Positions 25,478 through 33,927 of a stretch of 64,000 bases of DNA are shown here, piece by piece. The notes below the pieces were generated by a model. It had not been told where the DNA came from. It saw only the letters and a program-made list of their open reading frames with translations, and made no database searches. Each line of letters opens with the position of its first letter. Positions within the stretch are counted from its first letter, which is position 1. The position numbers and the translations under genes were made by a program. The DNA is from Alkalispirochaeta americana (GTDB lineage Bacteria; Spirochaetota; Spirochaetia; DSM-27196; Alkalispirochaetaceae): assembly GCF_900156105.1 (NCBI RefSeq), contig NZ_FTMS01000004.1, forward strand, positions 62,001 to 126,000, written 5' to 3'.

Positions 25478-25804
25478 TCATTTCATTAATTTTTTATACA
25501 AAATATCCTGCAGATTTCTGCGGCCATCGATTACCATGATAATTATTACATTTTTTTCTTCCAAATTATAGATGACACGCCATGGATATACTAAAATTTC
25601 CCTATACTTATTATTTTCATACTCCAATAATTCTGGAATAAACCTTCCCTCATTTGCGAAATATGATAATCTTTTTACTTTTTCTTCAACCAAAGCCATT
25701 TTTTTCAGCGCAATTTCAACATTATCTTTTGCAATGTATTTTCCTATCTCAAGCAAGTCTTTTTCTGCAGAAGATGTCCAAAATACTTTATATTCTGGAT
25801 TCAT
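25478..25804 (-). CDS. RelE/ParE-family toxin
   Basis: 108 residues with the compact ParE/RelE pattern: YKVFWTSSAEKDLLEIGKYI at the start, YREILVYPWRVIYNLEE, and a final VIIIMVIDGRRNLQDIL. Such toxins poison gyrase (ParE) or cleave ribosome-bound mRNA (RelE); the branch is not certain, although the YREI...RVIY pattern is common to plasmid-type ParE/StbE. The start overlaps the antitoxin stop (ATGA). The gene pair is far richer in A+T than everything around it, indicating acquisition. Confidence 0.85.
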   Translation of the reverse strand: MNPEYKVFWTSSAEKDLLEIGKYIAKDNVEIALKKMALVEEKVKRLSYFANEGRFIPELLEYENNKYREILVYPWRVIYNLEEKNVIIIMVIDGRRNLQDILYKKLMK

Positions 25805-26079
25805 TTCTGAAGTTCTTCCCTTAGCGCAGAGAAAACCTCTTCAGTTGATTTTAAATTTCCTTCTTGTATATCCTTCTCTGAGATTCTAATTAATTTCATC
25901 ATTGCCATGGTATTTTGCATTTCTTGATAACTTTCCACATCAAGCATAACTGCTTTCGCTTCGCCATTCTGTGTAATAATTATTGGACTTTGTTTTTCCG
26001 CCAGATACTTTAGCATATCTGCTGTATGGCTTTTTACGTATGAAACCGGCTTTATATCATGTGCTATATCAAACTGCAT
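25801..26079 (-). CDS. Phd/YefM-family antitoxin
   Basis: 92 residues. The N-terminal DNA-binding part (IKPVSYVKSHTADMLKYL, then PIIITQNGEAKAVMLDVESY) is the classic Phd/YefM fold, and the C-terminal 35 charged residues would wrap the toxin. AGGAG lies just before the ATG. It would neutralise the downstream toxin and repress its own promoter, whose region holds a 7-base inverted repeat. Confidence 0.88.
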   Translation of the reverse strand: MQFDIAHDIKPVSYVKSHTADMLKYLAEKQSPIIITQNGEAKAVMLDVESYQEMQNTMAMMKLIRISEKDIQEGNLKSTEEVFSALREELQK

Positions 26080-26088
26080 ATTAATCTC

Positions 26089-26118
26089 CTGTCTTTATAT
26101 GATACTGTATTAAGACAG
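26089..26118. promoter_or_regulatory. Operator-like inverted repeat in the toxin-antitoxin promoter
   Basis: CTGTCTT (26089-26095) and AAGACAG (26112-26118) flank TATCAT, which lies 17 bases from a TTGTAA on the minus strand (promoter). This is a likely site for Phd autorepression. Confidence 0.5.
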
Positions 26119-26149
26119 ATTTTACAATTTTTTTCTGCGCGAAGCGTCC

Positions 26150-26156
26150 CCCTAAC
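26150..26156 (-). other. GTTAGGG core-like site upstream of the antitoxin
   Basis: The minus strand reads GTTAGGG, one base from the integron core GTTRRRY, at the point where AT-rich module DNA returns to GC-rich host DNA. With the palindrome at the other end it would delimit a gene cassette of about 0.7 kb. The motif is short and could be chance. Confidence 0.3.
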
Positions 26157-26213
26157 GGACACTGGCCGGCCCCGCATACCCCGCCGGATCGTTCCCCAAT
26201 CCGCCAACCTGAA

Positions 26214-26242
26214 TTGACACCGCGTCCCAAGACACCTACAGT
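26214..26242 (+). promoter_or_regulatory. Promoter of the nfeD-SPFH operon (leaderless type)
   Basis: TTGACA (26214-26219), a 17-base spacer, TACAGT (26237-26242), and 8 bases to the ATG at 26251. No Shine-Dalgarno fits. Confidence 0.6.
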
Positions 26243-26250
26243 AGTATTCT

Positions 26251-26766
26251 ATGGACAGTGCAGTCTGGGCCGTTATGGGAGGGCTGTTGTTGCTGGCAGA
26301 GTTCGGCTTTCCGGAGTTCATCCTGGTGTTCTTCGGCCTGGGAGCCCTGCTCAACGCTCTGGTGATCGCGCTCTCTCCCCATCTTCAGGGAGCCTACCAT
26401 CTCCAGATAATTCTCTGGGCAGCCACCAGCTGCCTCAGCCTTCTGGCGTTGCGGCGATACCTCTCGGCCTGGTTTTGCGGAGCCCCCGGTGAGCCCCAGC
26501 CCGGCCCGTTCGAAGAAGATCTGGGCGCCACCGCCGAAACAATAGAACCAATCAGCCCGGAACACCCCGGCCGGATCCGTTTCCGGGGAACCTCCTGGCA
26601 GGCAATCTCTGCCGGCGAGGCGATCCCCCGGGGAACTACCGTAACAATCCTGGGCCGTGACAACGTCACCTACCTGGTCACCCCGGAAGAAGAACACGAA
26701 CCAACCCTGAAGGAGCAGGACCCACATTCCTCCGCCGAAGGCGGCGGAGATCACCCCCCCAACTAA
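26251..26766 (+). CDS. Short NfeD-family membrane protein
   Basis: 171 residues: two to three membrane helices (about residues 5-75), then a soluble OB-fold-like domain (GRIRFRGTSWQAISAGEAIP, GTTVTILGRDNVTYLV), the layout of short NfeD proteins. Family knowledge: NfeD partners SPFH/stomatin proteins, and the next two genes encode these, so the three likely form a membrane microdomain complex. The protein lacks the ClpP-like protease domain of long NfeD. The C-terminal 25 residues are acidic and low-complexity. Confidence 0.82.
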   Translation: MDSAVWAVMGGLLLLAEFGFPEFILVFFGLGALLNALVIALSPHLQGAYHLQIILWAATSCLSLLALRRYLSAWFCGAPGEPQPGPFEEDLGATAETIEPISPEHPGRIRFRGTSWQAISAGEAIPRGTTVTILGRDNVTYLVTPEEEHEPTLKEQDPHSSAEGGGDHPPN

Positions 26767-26777
26767 GGAGCGTTACC

Positions 26778-27707
26778 ATGTCTATCTTCGCCGCGTATAT
26801 CAGCTCGGTTCTCTTACTGCTGCTGGTCTTCACCATCTTTTTCAAGCTGATCCGGATCGTCCCCGAACAGCAAGCCTGGGTTGTAGAGCAACTGGGAAAG
26901 TTCCACACCATCCTTGGTCCGGGACTCCACCTGGTTATCCCCGTAGTGCAACGGGTCTCCTACAAGCAAATCATGAAAGAAGAGGTTATCGACGTCCCGC
27001 CCCAGCTGTGCATCACCAAGGACAACGTCCAGGTATCGGTGGACGGAATCCTCTATCTGCAAGTGGTGGATCCGGAAAAAGCCAGTTACGGTATCGATGA
27101 CTACCGCTTTGCCACGGCCCAGCTTGCCCAGACCACCATGCGTTCCGAGATCGGAAAAATCGAGCTGGATCGAAGCTTTTCCGAACGGGACCAGATCAAC
27201 GACGCCATCGTCCGCAGTGTTGACCTGGCCAGCGATCCCTGGGGCATCAAGGTGACCCGCTATGAAATCCGGGATATCACCCCCTCCGCCACGGTCATGG
27301 AAGCAATGCAGCAACAGGTCCGGGCAGAACGGGAAAAACGGGCCGAGGTTCTTTCCAGCGAGGGAATCCGCGAAGCCAGAATCAACAGCTCCAAGGGAGA
27401 CCGCCAGCAATCGATCAACCTCTCCCAGGGAGAACGGCAGCGGCGGATCAACGAGGCCGAGGGCCGCGCCCAGGCCACGGAAATCATCTCTGCAGCCACG
27501 GCCGAAGGAATCAGCCTGGTTGCCTCGGCAATTGACCTGCCCCAGGGAAAATCAGCTGTAGCCGGCCGGGTGGCCCAGCAATTTCTGGCCAGGCTCGGCG
27601 ATATCCTCCAGACAAGCAATACCGCCGTACTGCCCGCAGATCTTGCGCAGCTCCGGGCTGTTCTTGATTCCCTTCGATCCAATACGACCCCAGGAGGTGT
27701 TTCGTGA
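26778..27707 (+). CDS. SPFH/stomatin-like protein (first of two)
   Basis: 309 residues. One N-terminal membrane helix (YISSVLLLLLVFTIFFKLI) is followed by the SPFH domain (VPEQQAWVVEQLGKFHTILG, KDNVQVSVDGILYLQVVD) and a C-terminal coiled coil rich in Glu/Arg/Ala (about residues 180-250). It would oligomerise at the inner membrane and organise membrane proteins or protease access. It is preceded by NfeD and followed, with a GTGA overlap, by a close paralogue. Confidence 0.88.
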   Translation: MSIFAAYISSVLLLLLVFTIFFKLIRIVPEQQAWVVEQLGKFHTILGPGLHLVIPVVQRVSYKQIMKEEVIDVPPQLCITKDNVQVSVDGILYLQVVDPEKASYGIDDYRFATAQLAQTTMRSEIGKIELDRSFSERDQINDAIVRSVDLASDPWGIKVTRYEIRDITPSATVMEAMQQQVRAEREKRAEVLSSEGIREARINSSKGDRQQSINLSQGERQRRINEAEGRAQATEIISAATAEGISLVASAIDLPQGKSAVAGRVAQQFLARLGDILQTSNTAVLPADLAQLRAVLDSLRSNTTPGGVS

Positions 27708-28624
27708 ATCCTCTCTTCCCCTTGCAAGTCGTTCTGACAGCCCTCTCGGTGGTGCTGGTCGTGTCCATTCTCCGCAGCCTCCGGGTGGTACCGGCAAAAT
27801 CTGTTCTGGTCATCGAGCGCCTTGGCAAATATGCCAAGACCCTTCACGCAGGGTTCCACATTCTGGTTCCCTTTCTGGACCGCGTCGCCTATACCCACAG
27901 CCTGAAAGAGCAGGCAATCGATGTTCCCACCCAGCCCTGTTTCACCTGGGATAACGTCAAGGTCGATGTAGACGGAGTTCTCTACTATCGCGTGGTGGAT
28001 CCCAAAAAAGCCAGTTACGGAATCACCAATTACGAGTACGCCACGGTTCAACTTGCCCAAACCACCATGCGCTCGGTCATCGGAAAACTGGAGCTGGACA
28101 AAACCTTCGAGGAACGGGACAGCATTAACGCCGCCATCGTGGCTGAAGTAGACGCTGCCGGCAGCGCCTGGGGCGTGGAAGTGACTCGCTACGAGATCCA
28201 GAACATCGATGTCCCTTCAGAGATTCTTCAGGCCATGGAAGCCCAGCTCCGGGCAGAGCGGGAGAAACGCGGACAAATAGCACGATCTCTGGGAGAAATG
28301 GAGTCAAAGATCAACCACTCCGTGGGAGAAATGGAAGAGTCCATCAATCGTTCCGAGGGTGAAAAGGAAAAATGGATCAACGAGGCCGAAGGTCAGGCCG
28401 CAGAGATCAGAGCCCTGGCCTCCGCCACGGCAGCCTCGCTTCGGGAGATTGCCAAGGCCCTGGAGGCCCCCAGCGGTGACGAGGCCCTCTCGTTGCAACT
28501 GGCAGAACAGTATCTGGGAGAACTCCGCCATCTGGCCCGCAAGGAAACCCAGGTCATCCTTCCTCTGAATCTCACGGACATGGAGGGAGTTCTTGACTCG
28601 GTCCGGGCACTGATCAAGTCCTGA
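27704..28624 (+). CDS. SPFH/stomatin-like protein (second of two)
   Basis: 306 residues, clearly paralogous to the preceding gene along its whole length (for example VPAKSVLVIERLGKYAKTLH and WDNVKVDVDGVLYYRVVDPK). It has an N-terminal helix, an SPFH domain and a coiled coil. The two proteins diverge mainly in the coiled-coil region, so a hetero-oligomer is plausible, as for HflK/HflC, although each looks more like QmcA than HflK or HflC. Starts at the GTG overlapping the previous stop. Confidence 0.87.
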   Translation: MNPLFPLQVVLTALSVVLVVSILRSLRVVPAKSVLVIERLGKYAKTLHAGFHILVPFLDRVAYTHSLKEQAIDVPTQPCFTWDNVKVDVDGVLYYRVVDPKKASYGITNYEYATVQLAQTTMRSVIGKLELDKTFEERDSINAAIVAEVDAAGSAWGVEVTRYEIQNIDVPSEILQAMEAQLRAEREKRGQIARSLGEMESKINHSVGEMEESINRSEGEKEKWINEAEGQAAEIRALASATAASLREIAKALEAPSGDEALSLQLAEQYLGELRHLARKETQVILPLNLTDMEGVLDSVRALIKS

Positions 28625-28635
28625 TACGTTCCTCG

Positions 28636-28672
28636 GCCGTGCCGCCCCTTGGAAGGAGCGGCGCGGCACGGC
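28636..28672. terminator. Hairpin between the SPFH genes and the convergent ClC gene
   Basis: A perfect 10-base-pair stem (GCCGTGCCGC with GCGGCACGGC) with a 17-base loop lies in the 58-base convergent gap. It lacks a U-tract, so it may act as a bidirectional stem-loop terminator or just protect the 3' ends. Confidence 0.5.
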
Positions 28673-28682
28673 AGACCGGGGG

Positions 28683-30131
28683 TTAGTAATCCATCCGGTC
28701 GTCGGTGTCGCCCGACCCCTGGGATTCCTCTTCTATGGTTCTTCCCTCCAGCGAAAGCCCCCTGCCGGGGTTATCCCGGTATCCCCGGAAAAAAGAGCGA
28801 AAAAGATTGATAATTCCCCGGCGGTCAAAGACCTGTTCCACCTGGTGCACCTCAAGATCCATGAAGAAGGGCTTCTTCTGGTGAATTATCTGGCTTGGAT
28901 AGACACTCACATGGCCCACCACAAGATACGCCACTGCGCAGGCCACGGCAGCATAGCTCCCGGTGGCCACCCCGAAGAGCTCCATGGCCATCATGATCGC
29001 CGCGATCGGTGTGTTCGCAGCGGCTGCAAGAAAAGCCACCATGCCAATCGCCGAGAACATGCCCACGCTCTGCCCCAGAATCTGCGCCCAATAGTTACCC
29101 GAAGTGGCCCCGATAAAAAAGATCGGCCCCAGGATTCCTCCACTTCCCCCTGACCCCAGGGTAAGGGAGGTGGTGATGATCTTGAAAAACGGTGCAATTC
29201 CCCGAAAAGCCTCTCCATCCAGGGCAGCATCGACAACACCCGTGCCAACGCCCAGATAGTTGGTTGTTCCCGTAAGAAAAACGATCCCCACAAGAACCAG
29301 CCCGGCCAGCGCCCCCTTCAGGGGTTTCCAGAGGGGAATACGCTCCACCAGGTGCTCCGTTCGGGTCAGACCGGAGACCAGCAAAATCGCCATGAGCCCC
29401 AGAAGCGCTCCGAAACCAATCATATGGAGCAGCATGATGATCTCCGTCTCGATCTGAACAGGCACGTTATAGCTCAGGTGGCTGACCCCCAGCACACGGG
29501 TAACTATGAGAGCCGAGTAGGAGGCGATCAGGGAAGGAAGAAAGCGATTGTAGGAAAACCGGCCGATGTGCAGCACCTCCGCCGCGAAGAGTGCTGCGGC
29601 GATGGGCGTACCAAAGACACCGGCAAATCCCGCACTGATCCCGCACTGGACAAAGCGCTGTCTGTCGATGGGTGTCATGCGTAGCATCGAGGCAACCCCC
29701 GAGGCAACCCCCGCCCCGATCTGGGCACTGGGGCCTTCTTTTCCCGCAGACCCTCCCAGGATCAGGGTAATCAGCGTGGCCACCATCTTCACCGGGATAA
29801 CCCGGAGGCGCATCATACCCTCTTTTTCGTGAAGAGCCTCGATCACCTTTTCCGTGCCGTGGCCCTGCGCGTCAGGTGCAAGCCAGTTCACCAGAAAACT
29901 GCTCAAAAAGAGCCCCAGCGGAACCAGAAGAAAATACCACTGCCACTGCCGCACCGCCCCCGAGCCGGCATCCAGCAGGAGCAAAAAGGCCGCCACGGGG
30001 ATCCCCACGATTACACCAGCCAGAGCTGCCAGAACAATCCACTTGCCCGTAGTGAGCAGGATCAAGGTTTGCAATACCGCAAAGCGCACCCATCGATTCA
30101 TCATGACGATATCATCTACCAGAATCATCAT
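28683..30131 (-). CDS. ClC-family chloride channel/transporter
   Basis: 482 residues with about ten hydrophobic helices. Selectivity-filter motifs are recognisable: GGSAGKEGPSAQIGAGVAS (GKEGP in place of the common GREGP), GFAGVFGTPIAAALFA, and GSGGSGGILGPIFFIG near the third filter segment. It would move chloride, or exchange chloride or fluoride for protons, across the inner membrane. The short acidic C terminus has no CBS domains. The start is uncertain: an ATG 10 codons later (30101) gives a more typical N terminus. Confidence 0.85.
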   Translation of the reverse strand: MMILVDDIVMMNRWVRFAVLQTLILLTTGKWIVLAALAGVIVGIPVAAFLLLLDAGSGAVRQWQWYFLLVPLGLFLSSFLVNWLAPDAQGHGTEKVIEALHEKEGMMRLRVIPVKMVATLITLILGGSAGKEGPSAQIGAGVASGVASMLRMTPIDRQRFVQCGISAGFAGVFGTPIAAALFAAEVLHIGRFSYNRFLPSLIASYSALIVTRVLGVSHLSYNVPVQIETEIIMLLHMIGFGALLGLMAILLVSGLTRTEHLVERIPLWKPLKGALAGLVLVGIVFLTGTTNYLGVGTGVVDAALDGEAFRGIAPFFKIITTSLTLGSGGSGGILGPIFFIGATSGNYWAQILGQSVGMFSAIGMVAFLAAAANTPIAAIMMAMELFGVATGSYAAVACAVAYLVVGHVSVYPSQIIHQKKPFFMDLEVHQVEQVFDRRGIINLFRSFFRGYRDNPGRGLSLEGRTIEEESQGSGDTDDRMDY

Positions 30132-30275
30132 AAGATCAAGAAAAAGAGCAGATATTCAGATAATGTGATAATTTGGCGCCTCGAACTATCGTCCCCCCGG
30201 TACCCAAGAGACATCCCGGCGGAACCTGTGATAGTCTTGGATTTCTACAAGATTTTAAATATGCGGAGAACCACC

Positions 30276-31916
30276 TTGGAACGAGTATTTGTTGCAGGAC
30301 ACAAGAATCCTGACATGGACAGCACCTGTGCAGCCCATTGCTACGCCGCACTAAAGCAACGCCTGAACCCGGGCTTTACCTATCTGCCCATTCGCAGCGG
30401 TCCTCTGAGCGATCAGATCCAGGAAGTCTTTGCCCAGGCCGGGATTTCCGTTCCTCCCCACTACGATACGATCGCTCCCACAGTGGGGCTCGTGGCACGC
30501 CGAAGCCCCGTACTGATCGCTCCCGACGATCCAGTGCTGGAGGTTTTCAACGCCGTCAAGATACGAACCATCAGCTCCGTCCCCGTTATTGCCCAGGACT
30601 CAACCTTTGCAGCCATGGTAGGCGTAAACGAGATCACCTCCTACGTGGCGTCTCAAAACCAGGAGCACCGTCCGATCTATACCTTTCTTGTGGAAAACTT
30701 CGAGAAGGTCCTGCCGGGAACACTCCTTCAGCGGGGCGCACAAAACCGCTTTGATGCTTCACTGGTCACCTCGGCAATGCCGGTGGAGCAGTCCCTGAAA
30801 CGCCTGAAGCGCATGGAGTCGCCTCCGCTACTGGTGGTGGGCCACATACCGGAGATTATTGCCTGCGCCGTGAAGAATCAGTTCCCTGCGATCGTTCTCA
30901 CGGGAATAACGTCGCCCCGGGAGATTGAAAAACTGATTAAAGGATACAAGGGATCCGTTTTTCTCTCCGAAACCGATACAGCCGAGTCGATCAGGATGCT
31001 TCGCCTGAGCTCACCGGTCTCCACCATCATGGACACTCAGGTGCCCCGTCTGCAGGCAGATATGCCCTTCGATGAGGCAAAAGCGCTCCTCCTGAGCTCC
31101 TCCTACCGGGGGCTTCCCGTCTTTGAGGGGGAGGAGTTTATCGGTATCGTGAGCCGCCGGTCCTTTATCGAACGCCCCCGGCCAAAACTCATCATGGTGG
31201 ATCACAACGAGCTCTCTCAGGCCGTGGACGGCGCGGAGCAGGCGGAACTTCTGGAGATAGTCGATCATCATCGTCTTGCCCCTCCCTCCACAAACAGCCC
31301 CATCGAGGTGACAACCCGTGTTGTGGGCAGCACCTGCACGCTTATCTACGAAGAGTTCTCGGCCCGAGGATTTGCCATCGAACCCGATATTGCCCTGCTC
31401 CTCCTGTCGGGTATTATCTCCGATACGGTGAATCTTCAGTCTCCCACCACCACCGAAGCAGACCGGCGGGCCATTCTTCGTCTTGAGACAATCACGAGCA
31501 TCTCCGCCGCAGAGCACGCCCAGAAACTTTTTGCCCAGATAAAAGCCCTGGGCCAGCGGGAACCCCAGGAGATCATCCTCTCGGACTTCAAACTCTACGA
31601 GCAAAAGGGCATTCCCTTTGGTATCGGACAGGTGGAGGTAACCACCTTGAGCGACTCCGCCTCCTATCGTGATCGACTGCTCCAGGCCCTGGAGGATGTG
31701 GCCAACCAGAAGCGTATCGACTGGGCCATGCTCATGGTAACGGACGTGATCAAACGGGACAGCCTGCTTCTTTCCAGCGGCTATCCTGCGGGAGAAACAC
31801 TCCTCCCCTTCCGGAAGCAGGCAGAACGAACCTTCGATCTTTCGGGAGTCCTCTCCCGAAAGAAGCAGCTTCTGCCGGAAATCATGCGGGTTCTTTCAAA
31901 GGCCGGGGCTCAATAG
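30276..31916 (+). CDS. ppaC: Manganese-dependent inorganic pyrophosphatase with CBS/DRTGG regulatory insert
   Basis: 546 residues from a TTG at 30276, preferred to the ATG at 30261 because GGAG lies 7 bases before the TTG and family members start just before VFVAGHKNPDMDS. This family II (DHH) pyrophosphatase has that N-terminal motif, IMVDHNELSQAV, EIVDHHRLAPP and a C-terminal DHHA2 domain. Inserted after residue about 70 are two CBS motifs flanking a DRTGG-like domain, as in CBS-pyrophosphatases regulated by adenine nucleotides and diadenosine polyphosphates. It hydrolyses pyrophosphate in the cytosol. Confidence 0.9.
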   Translation: MERVFVAGHKNPDMDSTCAAHCYAALKQRLNPGFTYLPIRSGPLSDQIQEVFAQAGISVPPHYDTIAPTVGLVARRSPVLIAPDDPVLEVFNAVKIRTISSVPVIAQDSTFAAMVGVNEITSYVASQNQEHRPIYTFLVENFEKVLPGTLLQRGAQNRFDASLVTSAMPVEQSLKRLKRMESPPLLVVGHIPEIIACAVKNQFPAIVLTGITSPREIEKLIKGYKGSVFLSETDTAESIRMLRLSSPVSTIMDTQVPRLQADMPFDEAKALLLSSSYRGLPVFEGEEFIGIVSRRSFIERPRPKLIMVDHNELSQAVDGAEQAELLEIVDHHRLAPPSTNSPIEVTTRVVGSTCTLIYEEFSARGFAIEPDIALLLLSGIISDTVNLQSPTTTEADRRAILRLETITSISAAEHAQKLFAQIKALGQREPQEIILSDFKLYEQKGIPFGIGQVEVTTLSDSASYRDRLLQALEDVANQKRIDWAMLMVTDVIKRDSLLLSSGYPAGETLLPFRKQAERTFDLSGVLSRKKQLLPEIMRVLSKAGAQ

Positions 31917-31929
31917 CCCTGGCCTCAGG

Positions 31930-32556
31930 CTAGAGACCCACAATACCCAGGTTTTCCACAAACATCTCAACCCCGCCCAGGAGCATCTGCACCGCCATGG
32001 TGGTAAGGATCATGCCCATAAGCCGTTCCACCGCAGCCAGCCCCCGACGGCCCAGAACACGCCGCAACCCTTCGGCCGAGAACAGCACCAGGGCTGCGCA
32101 AAGCCAGGCCACAAGAAGTGCCAGAAACCAGTCCATGATCCGATCCGGGTGCTGCGTGGCCAGAAGAATCAGCGTGGCCATGGTGGAAGGACCGGCGATC
32201 AAGGGAACCGCCATGGGAACCACCAGAGGTTCCTCGGCAGATTGTGCTCCGGGAGTGCTGTTCCCCTCTGTGGCGGGAATAACATGGTGGGGAAAGATCA
32301 TGCGGAGGGCGATCAGAAAGAGGATCACCCCGCCGCCGATGCTCAGGGCGGGCTGGGATATATGCATTCCCTGGAGAATATATTTTCCGAAGAAGAGAAA
32401 AGCCGAGAGGATGGCCAGGGCAATGACCATCTCGCGCAGAATGATTGCCTTTCTCCGGGCGGGGTCCACGTTACCCAGGAGTCCCAGAAAAATCGGGATG
32501 TTTCCCAGGGGATCGACCACCAGAAATAGCGTGACCGCCGCTGCGTAAATACTCAT
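31930..32556 (-). CDS. MarC-family integral membrane protein
   Basis: 208 residues with six hydrophobic helices. Family landmarks: the N-terminal LFLVVDPLGNIPIFLGLLG and a middle PLIAGPSTMATLILLATQ. Function is unknown; despite the name MarC proteins are not established drug exporters. It converges on ppaC with a 13-base gap. Confidence 0.85.
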   Translation of the reverse strand: MSIYAAAVTLFLVVDPLGNIPIFLGLLGNVDPARRKAIILREMVIALAILSAFLFFGKYILQGMHISQPALSIGGGVILFLIALRMIFPHHVIPATEGNSTPGAQSAEEPLVVPMAVPLIAGPSTMATLILLATQHPDRIMDWFLALLVAWLCAALVLFSAEGLRRVLGRRGLAAVERLMGMILTTMAVQMLLGGVEMFVENLGIVGL

Positions 32557-32612
32557 AGGAACACCAGACTACCAGAAAAACCTGGTTCTCATGAACCCCG
32601 CGGGGGTGCGCC

Positions 32613-33884
32613 TCAGGGACGCACCCGTTTTCGGTCCCGGGGAAAGAGCGAGGCCTCCTTCACGTTCTGGAGACCCAGTATTTTCTGGGTAAGCCGCTCC
32701 AGGCCGATTGCAAACCCCCCGTGGGGCGGACAGCCGTACCGGAAAACGGAGCAATAATCGCCAAGACCCTCTTCGGTAAGACCAAAGCGGGGAAGCGTAT
32801 CCAGAAGCTCCTGGTAGCGGTGAATCCGCTGTCCCCCCGTGGTAATTTCCAGTCCGCGAAAGAGGAGATCGAAGCTTCGGGTTTTCATTCCCTCCGGATA
32901 GGTGTAGAAAGGCCGCTTTTTGCGGGGAAAAGCCGTTACAAAGACCGCCTCCACTCCCTCCTCGTCCAGAGCCCACTGGCAGAGCTCGCGTTCTCCCTCG
33001 GGGGTAATCTCAAAAACACTCTTTCCGGTACGTTCTTTCAGGATCTGCCGTGCCTCGTCGTAGGTCACCCGGGGAGTCTTCTGGAACTCCTCCGCCCCGG
33101 GGACCCGCGCTCCGTATTCTTCCAGGGTTTTTCCGTGATTCTCTGTCAGGGACTGAAACATCTCGCCCAGAATCTCCGTCTCCAGATCCATCAGATCCGA
33201 GTCGGAATCGATAAAGGCCATTTCCACGTCCAGTGAGACATACTCGTTCAGATGGCGGGCCGTATCGTGTTTTTCGGCCCGGTAGGCAGCACCGATCTCA
33301 AAAACCCGTTCCAGGCCGCTTGCAACCATAGCCTGCTTGTAAAACTGGGGGCTCTGGGCCAGATAAAGGGTCTCACCAAAATAATCCACCGAAAAGAGCC
33401 CCGTGCCGCCCTCGGTACCGGAACCGATGAGCTTGCTCGACTTTACCTCCGTAAATCCCCGTTTTCGCAGGGCCGACGAAAAAGCCGCCAGAAGCTCTGA
33501 CTGGACCTCGAAAATGCGCCGTATTCGGGGATTTCGCAGGGACACCACCCGATGGTCCAAAATCGTCTCAAGACCAACCTGATCCAGCTCCTTGTTCACC
33601 GGCAGGGGTAACTCGGCGGCAACAAGGCCCAAAACCTCCGTAGATTCAGCCCGGATCTCGTACCCCCCAGGCGCCTTTTCACTGGCCCCCACGGTGCCGC
33701 GAACCCGAACCACCGTCTCCTGACCGAAGGACGGCTCTTCATCGTAGACCAGCTGCACCATGCCGGAACGGTCTCGCAGAAGCACGAAGGTGATACCCCC
33801 CAGATTCCGGATCCGGTGAACCCATCCGCAAACCTCTGCGGAATCTCCTTCCCGGGAAGGTATATCGCAAGCAAGTACTCTCAT
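32613..33884 (-). CDS. aspS2: Archaeal-type aspartyl-tRNA synthetase, probably non-discriminating
   Basis: 423 residues, the short AspS2 form lacking the bacterial GAD insert (bacterial AspRS is near 590). N-terminal OB fold with GWVHRIRNLGGITFVLLRD; class II motifs follow (RFFEVQ-type motif 1 as IRRIFEVQSELLAAF, YRAEKHDTARHLNEY as motif 2, and GGFAIGLERLTQKI as motif 3). His23 after GWV is where, from memory, discriminating archaeal enzymes carry Trp and non-discriminating ones His. It lies directly downstream of gatCAB, so it probably charges both tRNA-Asp and tRNA-Asn with Asp. AAGGAG site before the ATG. Confidence 0.88.
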   Translation of the reverse strand: MRVLACDIPSREGDSAEVCGWVHRIRNLGGITFVLLRDRSGMVQLVYDEEPSFGQETVVRVRGTVGASEKAPGGYEIRAESTEVLGLVAAELPLPVNKELDQVGLETILDHRVVSLRNPRIRRIFEVQSELLAAFSSALRKRGFTEVKSSKLIGSGTEGGTGLFSVDYFGETLYLAQSPQFYKQAMVASGLERVFEIGAAYRAEKHDTARHLNEYVSLDVEMAFIDSDSDLMDLETEILGEMFQSLTENHGKTLEEYGARVPGAEEFQKTPRVTYDEARQILKERTGKSVFEITPEGERELCQWALDEEGVEAVFVTAFPRKKRPFYTYPEGMKTRSFDLLFRGLEITTGGQRIHRYQELLDTLPRFGLTEEGLGDYCSVFRYGCPPHGGFAIGLERLTQKILGLQNVKEASLFPRDRKRVRP

Positions 33885-33927
33885 GGCTCTCTCCTTTTCT
33901 ATAACTTCACCAGCCCCAGGCCCTGCA

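Noticed and set aside
26755-26777. Possible frameshift between NfeD and the SPFH gene
   Set aside because: The NfeD ORF ends cleanly and an AAGGAG site precedes the next ATG.
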